37,030 bases of DNA from an uncultured Methylococcaceae bacterium. GTDB lineage: Bacteria > Pseudomonadota > Gammaproteobacteria > Methylococcales > Methylomonadaceae. The stretch lies in the NCBI GenBank assembly GCA_903938485.1, contig CAJADF010000131.1:1-37030 (forward strand), written 5' to 3'. A model generated the notes under the pieces. The model was given only the letters and a program-made list of their open reading frames with translations, was not told the origin of the DNA and made no database searches. Positions 25,883 through 33,653 of this stretch are shown piece by piece (the first letter of the stretch is position 1; each line of letters opens with the position of its first letter). A program made the position numbers and the translations under genes.

Positions 25883-26887
25883 TTAAGACTGCGTATGGTA
25901 TTCAACTATACGCTCAACCTCTGTCTTTGAGCCCAACACCAAAGGTACACGCTGATGTATTCCTGAAGGTGTAATATCCAAAATACGCTCACGACCCGTT
26001 GAACAGGCGCCACCCGCCTGCTCGACAATAAAAGCCATGGGATTAGCCTCATACATTAAGCGTAAACGCCCTGCTTTTGATGGATCTTTAAAATCATAAG
26101 GATACGTAAACACCCCTCCACGCGTTAAAATTCTATAAACTTCAGCCACTAATGAAGCCAACCACCGCATGTTAAAGTCCTTACCTCTTGGACCCTCCAC
26201 GCCCTGCAAACATTCCTCTACGTAACGTTGCATAGGTGATTCCCAAAAACGCTGATTTGACATATTAATAGCAAATTCACTGGTCTCTTCAGGAATTGTA
26301 ATAGCGGGATGCGTTAAGATAAACTCGCCAATCTCCTGGTCCAAAGTAAAACCATTTACACCTTGACCGGTCGTTAAAATAAGCATCGTCGAAGGCCCAT
26401 ATAATACAAACCCCGCACATACTTGTTCATGCCCAGGTCTTAAATAATCAGCCGTTTGGGGTTCAATACCCGGCTCACAGCGCAATATAGAAAAAATGGT
26501 TCCTACCGTTAAATTAACATCGATGTTTGAAGAACCATCCAAAGGATCAAACAAAACCAGATACTTACCTCTTGGATATTGCCCTGGGATTGCAATAATC
26601 TCATCAATTTCTTCCGACGCCATCCCCGCTAAACAGCCGGTCCAATTTAGCGACTTAACCATAATGTCATGCGCAATAATATCTAATTTTTTTTGTTCTT
26701 CACCCTGCACATTTTGAGATTCTGCACTACCCAACACCCCAACTAAAGCACCTTGATTAACTAAATGAGATATTTCTTTACATGCAGTTACAATATTATT
26801 TAAAAGCAGACTGAAAGTGCCTGAGACATCAGATAAACCTCTTTGTTGCTCTATAATAAACTGCGTTAATGTAACTTTATGAGTCAT
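25883..26887 (-). CDS. fbp: Fructose-1,6-bisphosphatase class I
   Basis: Hydrolyses fructose-1,6-bisphosphate to fructose-6-phosphate. Length 334 residues. Signatures: GMASEE (88-93), the metal and substrate site [12 protein letters not shown] (112-123), VGTIFSIL, the cytoplasmic-type core through GGVFTYPYD, and [20 protein letters not shown]. Besides gluconeogenesis, in a ribulose monophosphate or Calvin-cycle organism it would help regenerate sugar-phosphate acceptors; that is inference. It is last after nadE and the SemiSWEET, 75 bp behind the latter. Confidence 0.97.
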   Translation of the reverse strand: MTHKVTLTQFIIEQQRGLSDVSGTFSLLLNNIVTACKEISHLVNQGALVGVLGSAESQNVQGEEQKKLDIIAHDIMVKSLNWTGCLAGMASEEIDEIIAIPGQYPRGKYLVLFDPLDGSSNIDVNLTVGTIFSILRCEPGIEPQTADYLRPGHEQVCAGFVLYGPSTMLILTTGQGVNGFTLDQEIGEFILTHPAITIPEETSEFAINMSNQRFWESPMQRYVEECLQGVEGPRGKDFNMRWLASLVAEVYRILTRGGVFTYPYDFKDPSKAGRLRLMYEANPMAFIVEQAGGACSTGRERILDITPSGIHQRVPLVLGSKTEVERIVEYHTQS

Positions 26888-26962
26888 TATTTTTATTCTC
26901 TAAATTCTTAATAGCAAAGATCATCAACACCAGACGTGATATTATCAGCCCTGTTCAGTTAA

Positions 26963-27232
26963 CTATTTCTTGATAAATGTATTGTAAATCTTGAATGACA
27001 ATATAATGCCAGCCAAAATCAAAGTAATGGCATTAGCGACAATAATAGCTTCATCCTCCATTTTTATCCCATACAGTAACCAACAAAATACCCCTATAGC
27101 AAACATGCTATACATTCCTAAAGAAAGACCATCAGTGTCTTTAGTTTTAATGGTTAAAATGGCTTGAGGCAAAAACGACGCGGTGGTAAAAGTGGCTGCT
27201 ACGTAACTCACAATTTCATGTGTTTCTATCAT
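26963..27232 (-). CDS. SemiSWEET-family small transporter (PQ-loop)
   Basis: Three-helix half-transporter of 89 residues that functions as a homodimer; family members carry sugars such as sucrose or glucose. It opens IETHEIVSYVAATFTTASFLPQAI with the helix-1 PQ motif, followed by KTKDTDGLSLGMYSMF and a third hydrophobic helix before KIYNTFIKK. I start it at ATG 27232, which has AAGGAT 7 bases upstream; the earlier ATG at 27250 lacks a Shine-Dalgarno. It lies between nadE (39-bp gap) and fbp. The substrate is not determinable. Confidence 0.85.
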   Translation of the reverse strand: MIETHEIVSYVAATFTTASFLPQAILTIKTKDTDGLSLGMYSMFAIGVFCWLLYGIKMEDEAIIVANAITLILAGIILSFKIYNTFIKK

Positions 27233-27271
27233 AAGATTATCCTTACTCATTTATTATTAAAAGACTTAAGT

Positions 27272-28882
27272 CTAAACACCACGATAACCGGAAGTAATCG
27301 GATAACGTCTATCACGACCAAATGCTCTACTCGTAATTTTTATTCCGGGAGGAGATTGTCTACGCTTATACTCATTTCTATCGACTAAACTAATAGCCCT
27401 AACCACATCCGCACGGTTAAAACCAGCCGCAACAATCTCATCTGCCGATTGATCCAATTCAACATAGCGCTCCAAGATAGGATCCAAAAGCTCATAAGCC
27501 GGCAAAGAATCTGCATCCACTTGATCTGGCGCTAACTCAGCTGAAGGGGGGCGAGTAATAACTCGCTCAGGAATTACCATTGAAAAACTATTACGATAAT
27601 TAGCTAAGGCATAAACCAATAACTTAGGTACATCTTTAATAGGCGCAAAGCCACCCGCCATATCTCCATACAGCGTCGCATACCCCACACTCATTTCACT
27701 CTTATTACCGGTGGTTAAAAGCAATTTACCTTTTTTATTAGACAGGGCCATTAAAATAACCCCTCGACACCGCGCCTGAATATTTTCTTCGGTTGTATCT
27801 CTTGCCGTTCCAGCAAAAACCTCCGCCAACATACCGGTAAAAGCTTCTACAGCTGGCGCAATGGGAATAATATGATAATTAACACCTAATGCTTCTGCTT
27901 CCCAAATAGCATCTTCATTACTCATATCTTGCGTATAAACTGATGGCATTAGCACCACCTCAACTTTATCAGCGCCCAAGGCATCCACAGCTAATGCTAA
28001 TACTAATGCAGAATCAATCCCACCTGACAAACCTAAAATAGCACCTTGAAAACCATTTTTTCTAACGTAATCTTTAACACCCAAGACTAACGCGTTATAT
28101 TCACTAGAAATATATTGATAAAGCGGAGCACAAATACTTTTTAATGGATTAATTCCATCAAATTCAATAAGACTAATTTGCTCTTTAAACTCTTCTGCTC
28201 TAAAAACAATCACGCCATTAGAATCGACTGCAAAAGAAGCCCCATCAAAAATAAGCTCATCTTGGCCACCGATTTGATTAACATAAACCAAAGGTAACTC
28301 TGCTAATTTAACTTGTTGGCAGATAATAGCTTCTCTTTGATGTACTTTGCCCGCATTAAAAGGCGAAGCATTCAGCGTTAACATTAGCTCAGCACCGGCC
28401 GCTTTATAAGTCTGAATCAAGCCCTCTGTCCAGACATCTTCACAGATAGATAAGCCAATAAAAAGACCATTAAATTCAAAAACACCGGGGGCATCACCAG
28501 AACAAAAATAGCGCTGTTCATCAAATACACCATAATTAGGTAAAAACTGTTTACGATAGTTAGCAACAATAACGCCTTGATACAACACTACCGCACTATT
28601 AAACAACTGTTCACCCTTAGCTTCTGGATACCCAACGACTAACGCGATATCAGAAACGCGCTCTGCTAACTCATAAATAGCATTATTTGCCGCCTCAATA
28701 AAATCAGCTCTTAACAATAAGTCTTCTGCAGGATACCCGGTTATAGTTAACTCAGGAAAAACGACTAACTCTGCATGTAAATGATCGCGCGCATAGCTTG
28801 CCGCCTTAATGATAGCTTCAACATTTGCCGCAATATTTCCGACCACAAAATTAATTTGCGCAATGGCAATTTTTAATGACAT
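27272..28882 (-). CDS. nadE: Glutamine-dependent NAD+ synthetase
   Basis: Final step of NAD synthesis: amidates nicotinate adenine dinucleotide with glutamine-derived ammonia. Length 536 residues in two domains. The N-terminal nitrilase-type glutaminase has the catalytic triad E44 (FPELTITGYP), K111 (NYRKQFLPNYG) and C147 (GLSICEDVW). The C-terminal synthetase has the pyrophosphatase loop LSGGIDSAL (285-293), TTGNKSEMSVGYATLYGDMA, and the C-terminal RRQSPPGIKITSRAFG. It leads the apparent nadE-SemiSWEET-fbp unit and is divergent from the CarH gene across about 230 bp. Confidence 0.97.
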   Translation of the reverse strand: MSLKIAIAQINFVVGNIAANVEAIIKAASYARDHLHAELVVFPELTITGYPAEDLLLRADFIEAANNAIYELAERVSDIALVVGYPEAKGEQLFNSAVVLYQGVIVANYRKQFLPNYGVFDEQRYFCSGDAPGVFEFNGLFIGLSICEDVWTEGLIQTYKAAGAELMLTLNASPFNAGKVHQREAIICQQVKLAELPLVYVNQIGGQDELIFDGASFAVDSNGVIVFRAEEFKEQISLIEFDGINPLKSICAPLYQYISSEYNALVLGVKDYVRKNGFQGAILGLSGGIDSALVLALAVDALGADKVEVVLMPSVYTQDMSNEDAIWEAEALGVNYHIIPIAPAVEAFTGMLAEVFAGTARDTTEENIQARCRGVILMALSNKKGKLLLTTGNKSEMSVGYATLYGDMAGGFAPIKDVPKLLVYALANYRNSFSMVIPERVITRPPSAELAPDQVDADSLPAYELLDPILERYVELDQSADEIVAAGFNRADVVRAISLVDRNEYKRRQSPPGIKITSRAFGRDRRYPITSGYRGV

Positions 28883-29050
28883 GAAAAACTCAATAGATGA
28901 CTAATAAACTTCAAGACCCGCATTATACTTAATTTTTAGCTTGGAATTGACCCATGCATTCAAAGAGCCGACTTGCATTTATCAACTAAGCTGGTATTTT
29001 TAAAGAATAGCAGAAACACAAAAAACCCATAAACATAGTACGTAAATTTA

Positions 29051-29083
29051 TTGTCAACGTTTTGTACAGGTTTATGATAGTAT
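29051..29083 (+). promoter_or_regulatory. Promoter of the CarH-like gene overlapped by three 11-bp tandem units (candidate CarH operator)
   Basis: Boxes TTGTCA (29051-29056) and TATGAT (29073-29078), each 5/6 to consensus, are 16 bp apart. The same 33 bp divide into three consecutive 11-mers: TTGTCAACGTT, TTGTACAGGTT and TATGATAGTAT. Unit 1 matches unit 2 at 8 of 11 positions; unit 3 matches at 5. CarH of Thermus is known to bind three 11-bp direct repeats with a TACA core across its promoter, and unit 2 carries TGTACA. The predicted start site is near 29085. Autorepression is inferred. I saw no other TGTACA outside coding sequence in the window. Confidence 0.6.
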
Positions 29084-29113
29084 ATGTCTTTTATTAGATG
29101 CAGAGAAGCAACT

Positions 29114-30106
29114 ATGACTGTAACCAATGATGACTCAGCGCAATACTTAATTAAAACAGTTTCTAAAAGATCCGGCGTTAAATCTGATCTCGTTAGAGCA
29201 TGGGAGCGCCGTTATCAAGCCGTTAATCCTGTTAGAACTGCAGGCGGGCATAGGGTTTATACTGACCAAGATATTGCGCGGTTAAAATTACTGAATGAAG
29301 CGACCAACAACGGTCACAGCATTAGTCAAATTGCACAACTATCACTTGATGATCTTAAGCAATTAATCAAAAAAGAACTACCCGCCAGCAATCAAGAATT
29401 TATCAACACTCCGTCAACTGCTACAAACAGAGACAGATATGAAATTGCTCAAGATTACAATGAAAAGTGCTATGCCGCTGTATTAGCTTTTGATGCACAA
29501 GCCTTAGAATCACATTTTGAAAACGCAATAGTTGAACTAGGTTCAGAAGCATTTATTGAATTATTACTCAGTCCATTACTCGGTAAAATTGGCGAACGCT
29601 GGAAAACAGGCGAACTGAGACCTGTTCACGAACACATGACATCAGCAGTTATTCGATCTTTAACCTACATTTTAAGAAACAACAATCCATGCCCCGCTAA
29701 CGCGCCTAGAATGATTGTTAGCACCCCAATTGGTCAACTTCATGAACTCGGTGCTTTATTAGCCGCCATTATGGCCGAGTTGTGCGGCTGGCAAGTCACT
29801 CACCTTGGCGCAAACTTACCCGCAGAAGAAATTGCAGCTGCCGTTAAATATACCAATGCCTGTGCATTAACGCTCAGCATTAGCTTTGCTACTGAAGATA
29901 ACATTGTCGCTAAAGAAATTAGACGTATAAAAAAATTAATTGGTAATGATGTAACCTTAATTGTAGGTGGCCGTGCAGCTAGCCACTTTCAAGGCGTATT
30001 AACTGAGGTAGGCGTACCGAATATCCAAGGATTCGCTCATTTCAGAGAGATATTAAATCAATTAGCCAGTGAATATCACGCTAGCGAAAAAATATTAATC
30101 AACTAA
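29114..30106 (+). CDS. carH: CarH/LitR-type MerR-family regulator with B12-binding photoreceptor domain
   Basis: DNA-binding repressor of 330 residues, probably light-sensitive through adenosylcobalamin. The N-terminal MerR-type helix-turn-helix has VRAWERRYQAVNPVRTAGGH and YTDQDIARLKLL. A helical bundle and a Rossmann cobalamin domain follow. Key CarH residues are present: Trp in GERWKTGEL, then exactly nine residues to Glu-His (VHEH), and the lower-ligand His in GQLHELG, 36 residues after the Glu-His His (35 in Thermus). The usual ExHxxG is QxHxxG here. ATG 29114 is preferred: an in-frame ATG at 29084 sits at the predicted transcription start, while 29114 has AGAGAAG upstream. No carotenoid or photolyase gene is adjacent. 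Confidence 0.85.
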   Translation: MTVTNDDSAQYLIKTVSKRSGVKSDLVRAWERRYQAVNPVRTAGGHRVYTDQDIARLKLLNEATNNGHSISQIAQLSLDDLKQLIKKELPASNQEFINTPSTATNRDRYEIAQDYNEKCYAAVLAFDAQALESHFENAIVELGSEAFIELLLSPLLGKIGERWKTGELRPVHEHMTSAVIRSLTYILRNNNPCPANAPRMIVSTPIGQLHELGALLAAIMAELCGWQVTHLGANLPAEEIAAAVKYTNACALTLSISFATEDNIVAKEIRRIKKLIGNDVTLIVGGRAASHFQGVLTEVGVPNIQGFAHFREILNQLASEYHASEKILIN

Positions 30107-30144
30107 CAAAACATTATTGTCCTTAACATCATTAAAAGAAATCC

Positions 30145-30573
30145 ATGACTTTTTGGACGACTAAAAAACTACCTGAAATGACGTCAGAAGAATGGGAGTC
30201 ATTATGTGATCACTGTGGAAAATGTTGTTTACACAAACTAGAAGATGAAGATACTGGGGAAATTTTTTTTACCAGCATTGCGTGTAAATTGCTTAAAATT
30301 AACACCTGTCAATGTACACATTACCAACAACGCAACGAATTAGTTCCAGAATGCCTTAACATTAGGCAAATGGATACGTCAAATTATGATTGGTTACCCT
30401 CAACTTGCGCCTACCGCTTACTCAATGATAATAAAGATCTACCTGCATGGCACCCTTTAATAAAGGGCAATAACAAAGCCATGAAGAAAAAAGGCGTATC
30501 TATCAGCAATTATGCCATATCTGAATCACCCAAATTAGATTTAGAAGATTACGTTATCGATTGGATTATTTAA
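30145..30573 (+). CDS. ycgN: YcgN-family (UPF0260) cysteine-cluster protein
   Basis: Small cytoplasmic protein of 142 residues in the YkgJ-type metal-cluster superfamily; function unknown. It shows the family features: MTFWTTKKLPEMTSEEWESL, the cluster CDHCGKCC, further Cys at TSIACKLL and NTCQCTHY, then CLNIR and WLPSTCAYRLL, and the C-terminal PLIKGN. At least eight Cys could bind Zn or Fe. It lies 38 bp after the CarH-like gene on the same strand with no terminator between, so it may share its light- or B12-controlled transcript. Its stop overlaps that of the convergent exported protein. Confidence 0.9.
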   Translation: MTFWTTKKLPEMTSEEWESLCDHCGKCCLHKLEDEDTGEIFFTSIACKLLKINTCQCTHYQQRNELVPECLNIRQMDTSNYDWLPSTCAYRLLNDNKDLPAWHPLIKGNNKAMKKKGVSISNYAISESPKLDLEDYVIDWII

Positions 30574-31019
30574 TCCGGCTTAACATTAATACTGATTCCA
30601 GCGCCATCCACCGTTTTTCTTTTTTCCATTTCTGGCTCAGGAGACATTAAAAAGCCACCATTCAACTCTAAAGATCTAGGCGGCTTCTTAGTTTTATTAT
30701 CAAACAAATCTACACGGGGAATTTGACCTAACTGTTTACCTTTATACGACTCAAGCCCATCTTCATCCGTAAAAGGCACCGATAGATCTAAAGGCTTATA
30801 AAGGGTGTCTGGCTCAATTTGTATGGGTGGCGTAATGATGACAGACTTTGTTTTTGCTTTGGATTTAGGCTTTTTATTAATCGGCTGAAGAATAACATCT
30901 GAGACGACCTTAGCCTGATCCGTCACCACAATATCCGCAACCGTATTAGCACTATAAGTTTCAAGCACCAAAGCACTAAACATTAAAAAGCTTAATAAAA
31001 GTTTACGATACATTGCCAT
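30570..31019 (-). CDS. Exported hypothetical protein
   Basis: I do not recognise this 149-residue protein. Residues about 1-25 (MAMYRKLLLSFLMFSALVLETYSA) look like a signal peptide, with a possible cleavage after YSA. The mature part is low in hydrophobic residues and rich in Lys, Pro and Asp: a basic PINKKPKSKAKTKS stretch, then TPPIQIEPDTLYKP, and a C-terminal GAGISINVKPD. No Cys remains after the signal, so it is not a lipoprotein. I start it at ATG 31019; the frame extends to a TTG at 31037, but GGTGGA lies about 9 bases before 31019. It lies 40 bp downstream of the DUF5765-like gene and may share its transcript. Confidence 0.65.
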   Translation of the reverse strand: MAMYRKLLLSFLMFSALVLETYSANTVADIVVTDQAKVVSDVILQPINKKPKSKAKTKSVIITPPIQIEPDTLYKPLDLSVPFTDEDGLESYKGKQLGQIPRVDLFDNKTKKPPRSLELNGGFLMSPEPEMEKRKTVDGAGISINVKPD

Positions 31020-31059
31020 GCCAACATTTCCACCCAAGTTAATCTGTATCTTGAATCAA

Positions 31060-31815
31060 TTATAACTCGTCACCCACTTCTGTTTTATAAAAAGGCCATT
31101 TTTTTACGTGTAAATATTTTCTAATCGGTGTCTTAATCACAGAAACACATAAAGCAATAGAAAATAAGCACCACACGGCGGCATATTCATTAGGGTCAGA
31201 AGTTGTGATATCTGAAATGAACGGTCCAATCAAATAATGGAAGCCGACAAAACGCCAAGAACCATAAACCAACGGTAAACAGAAAGATACCATGATGTAC
31301 GTAAAGGCATGCAAACCCCAACTAAAGCCAAACAACCATTTAACCGGATCAGACATCAAACCGTTTAAAGGCATTTGCCAAGCGATATGCCAAGCACCAG
31401 AAGTAGAGCAGACATTAGGTCCACAGAAACCTTCGATACCCACATGACAAGTACCCGCCCAAGCAAAAGGATACATTTTGATTAACATCACCAAGGTACC
31501 AATGCCACACAAAGTATAAACCGTGGTACGAATTTTTAATTTAACACTGTTAGGAATAAAGTACATCGCGACCATATTCACAAAGAAAGGTTGAAACGCT
31601 ACATGCAAATAGCCCAGCAAGGTTAATATCTGATTATTGGGATTATCACATAAATCAATATAAACATAAGTTGCCGCCTGCAATAACTCCATTAAAGCAA
31701 AATACGTTAACGGAATCCAAAGCTCTTTAGATTCACCTTGTTTAATCGCCACATAAGCTGCAGTACCTAAGCCTACAACAGCTAAAACACCAGACGCCTC
31801 TCCACTCCAACACAT
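31060..31815 (-). CDS. DUF5765-like polytopic membrane protein
   Basis: Inner-membrane protein of 251 residues with about seven hydrophobic helices, function unknown. The N-terminus MCWSGEASGVLAVVG and the internal GYLHVAFQPFFVNM and WHIAWQMPL resemble what I recall of the DUF5765 family; assignment is from memory. A loop around residues 120-140 carries three Cys (TCHVGIEGFCGPNVC), and several His and Trp lie in or near helices, so metal or haem binding is conceivable. The ATG has a good AAGGGG upstream, and a candidate promoter precedes it. The C-terminal tail is charged and presumably cytoplasmic. Confidence 0.7.
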   Translation of the reverse strand: MCWSGEASGVLAVVGLGTAAYVAIKQGESKELWIPLTYFALMELLQAATYVYIDLCDNPNNQILTLLGYLHVAFQPFFVNMVAMYFIPNSVKLKIRTTVYTLCGIGTLVMLIKMYPFAWAGTCHVGIEGFCGPNVCSTSGAWHIAWQMPLNGLMSDPVKWLFGFSWGLHAFTYIMVSFCLPLVYGSWRFVGFHYLIGPFISDITTSDPNEYAAVWCLFSIALCVSVIKTPIRKYLHVKKWPFYKTEVGDEL

Positions 31816-31832
31816 AAACCATTACCCCTTTT

Positions 31833-31860
31833 ATTATAATTATTAAATGCTATTTTTAAA
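31833..31860 (-). promoter_or_regulatory. Candidate promoter of the DUF5765-like gene
   Basis: On the minus strand, TTTAAA (31855-31860), 16 bp, then a perfect TATAAT (31833-31838), 17 bp before the ATG at 31815. It lies in the 58-bp gap after the kinase gene. In A/T-rich DNA such a match can arise by chance. Confidence 0.35.
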
Positions 31861-31873
31861 CCGAACTATTGTA

Positions 31874-32950
31874 TTACAAATATTGTTGATTTAGCGCAGA
31901 AAAGGCGTCCAAATCAGCCACGGCAGCTACCGTTCGACGAATAAGCTCTTGATTGCTTTCCAAATGCATCATGCCACCAATAGCTAACGTAACAAGCATT
32001 GCCTCAAAGGGATAAACTAAATGCGTACGATATCTTTCAAAAAGCTGCTCTGCATCCAACCCCGTAACTCCCTCTTTTTGCAAACAATCCGTATATAAAT
32101 TCACTAACGCTCTTTCATGTGACCTTCTTAATTCAGGCTGTAAAGATGTTGCTAAAAAATAAGCAATATCACTAATACCTTCACCAAATCGCACCAATTG
32201 CCAATCTAACAACCCAGGTTTGGATTGTTCCCAAAATAGGTTACCCGGATGACAATCATGATGCACCATCGTTTGAGTCCCACCCATCAAAAACCGCATC
32301 GCTTTACTTCTATGTTGCGCATAGTAAAGCGCATGTTCATGCAAACTTTCTGGCACCAACTCGGCCGCTTTTTTAAGACCACGCTTCATTAACGGTGCCG
32401 CTAGTAGACTACCTAAAAAATCTTCAACACGTCGCACCGGCCCCGCTAACCAACGATACTGCTGCTTATAATCTGGCTTATCCCAGTAATGCGCATGAAA
32501 ATGTGCCAACTGTTTAATCACTTCTTTTGCTTGATCTAAAGACAAGGCATCACGCGGATTTCCGGGCACAGCATTAACACTTGTTAAGTCTGTCAACACC
32601 AATACAGCACCTTTACCCAACTGACTTTGCCCCGCTAAAAGCTCAGGTATCGACAAAGCTTCAGGTCTTGCTACCTCACTATAAAATCGCACTTCAGTGT
32701 GTAATAAGCGTGGCAACGCGGTAATTAACTTTGCTTGCCAAGATAAAGAGGGGAGTTTTACAAACCACTGATTAGGAATTAAATGAGGCGCGTCATGCTC
32801 AACGTTAATACGAATCCGTGTTGTGGTGCCAATATCAACAGACACCACAGCAACTTTTGACACCACAATAGATGAATCGTGCTGATTAACAACACACTGA
32901 GCCCAGTCAACCGTTAAGTCGCTGGGCTGTCCAACAATAATACTTTGCAT
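31874..32950 (-). CDS. Phosphotransferase of the APH/EcKinase-like fold
   Basis: Small-molecule kinase of 358 residues with the protein-kinase-like fold of aminoglycoside and choline kinases. Visible parts are a probable ATP-binding lysine K65 (WFVKLP), E86 (TEVRFY), the catalytic loop VHHDCHPGN with D232 and N237, and the metal-binding LLDWQ with D249 followed by GEGISDIAYFL. The layout is close to the ecdysteroid-kinase/DUF1679-like group, whose bacterial substrates are mostly unknown. It follows pgl by 13 bp, so it is probably the last gene of the gnd-zwf-pgl operon. A sugar or metabolite substrate is suggested by context only; antibiotic resistance is not indicated. Confidence 0.82.
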   Translation of the reverse strand: MQSIIVGQPSDLTVDWAQCVVNQHDSSIVVSKVAVVSVDIGTTTRIRINVEHDAPHLIPNQWFVKLPSLSWQAKLITALPRLLHTEVRFYSEVARPEALSIPELLAGQSQLGKGAVLVLTDLTSVNAVPGNPRDALSLDQAKEVIKQLAHFHAHYWDKPDYKQQYRWLAGPVRRVEDFLGSLLAAPLMKRGLKKAAELVPESLHEHALYYAQHRSKAMRFLMGGTQTMVHHDCHPGNLFWEQSKPGLLDWQLVRFGEGISDIAYFLATSLQPELRRSHERALVNLYTDCLQKEGVTGLDAEQLFERYRTHLVYPFEAMLVTLAIGGMMHLESNQELIRRTVAAVADLDAFSALNQQYL

Positions 32951-32963
32951 TTAAATAACTACT

Positions 32964-33653
32964 TTAAAGACCGTTGTTATCCGCATCTGCATCGATATAA
33001 ATATCAACCGAGTTCTGCGGAATAATAGTCGCTACTGGTAAATCAGCACCCGCTCGCCATGCTTTAACCGCCTCTTGTTTGTTTGCGCCGGTAATTAAAA
33101 AAAGCAGCTCTTTGGTATCACTTAAGGCTTTAGCGCTAATAGAAACTCGCTCTGGCGGTGGTTTAGGGGAATTATAAACTGCATGCGTTAATTGTTCTAA
33201 ATCATGCACATGTCCAGGAAACAAACTTGCCGTATGACCATCTTCACCCATACCTAACAATACCATATCAAAAGGTATGGCTTTTTCTACGACCTCTGCA
33301 TAAGCTTTAGCACCCAAATCAGGACCTAACTCCGCCGGAATAGTAAAAACCTGTTCAGCCGGAATAGCAACCGATTGCAAAAAACTGTGCTCTGCCATCA
33401 CACTGTTTCTATCTGCATGATCAACCGGCAAACAACGTTCATCTCCGTAATACACCCACCATTTAGACCATTCTAAATCTGCCTTAGCTAATAAGCGATA
33501 AACCTTTTCTGGGGTACTACCACCCGCTAAGACTATTTTAAAAAGCCCCTGCTCTGCAATAGCTTGATCTGCAGCTTTAAGTATCTGTTCAAAAGTGGCC
33601 GTCGCAACCTGATCTGCGGTTGCTAAAATATGCCAACGACTGTTTTCCTGCAT
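32964..33653 (-). CDS. pgl: 6-phosphogluconolactonase
   Basis: Hydrolyses 6-phosphogluconolactone to 6-phosphogluconate, the second step of the oxidative pentose phosphate pathway. Length 229 residues, of the NagB-like (DevB) type. Signatures: LAGGSTP (42-48), WVYYGDERCLP with DER at 71-73, and LLGMGEDGHTASLFPG (132-147). Its ATG abuts the zwf stop codon with no bases between, so translation is coupled. Confidence 0.96.
   Translation of the reverse strand: MQENSRWHILATADQVATATFEQILKAADQAIAEQGLFKIVLAGGSTPEKVYRLLAKADLEWSKWWVYYGDERCLPVDHADRNSVMAEHSFLQSVAIPAEQVFTIPAELGPDLGAKAYAEVVEKAIPFDMVLLGMGEDGHTASLFPGHVHDLEQLTHAVYNSPKPPPERVSISAKALSDTKELLFLITGANKQEAVKAWRAGADLPVATIIPQNSVDIYIDADADNNGL

Noticed and set aside
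29064-29087. LitR-type palindrome of the form TGTACA-N12-TGTAYA
   Set aside because: The second half is TATATG, with two mismatches; the gap-free three-unit 11-bp direct repeat explains the region better.
30314-30319. Further TGTACA copies (inside ycgN, the TonB receptor and zwf) as extra CarH sites
   Set aside because: They are single hexamers within coding sequence without 11-bp neighbours or promoter boxes.
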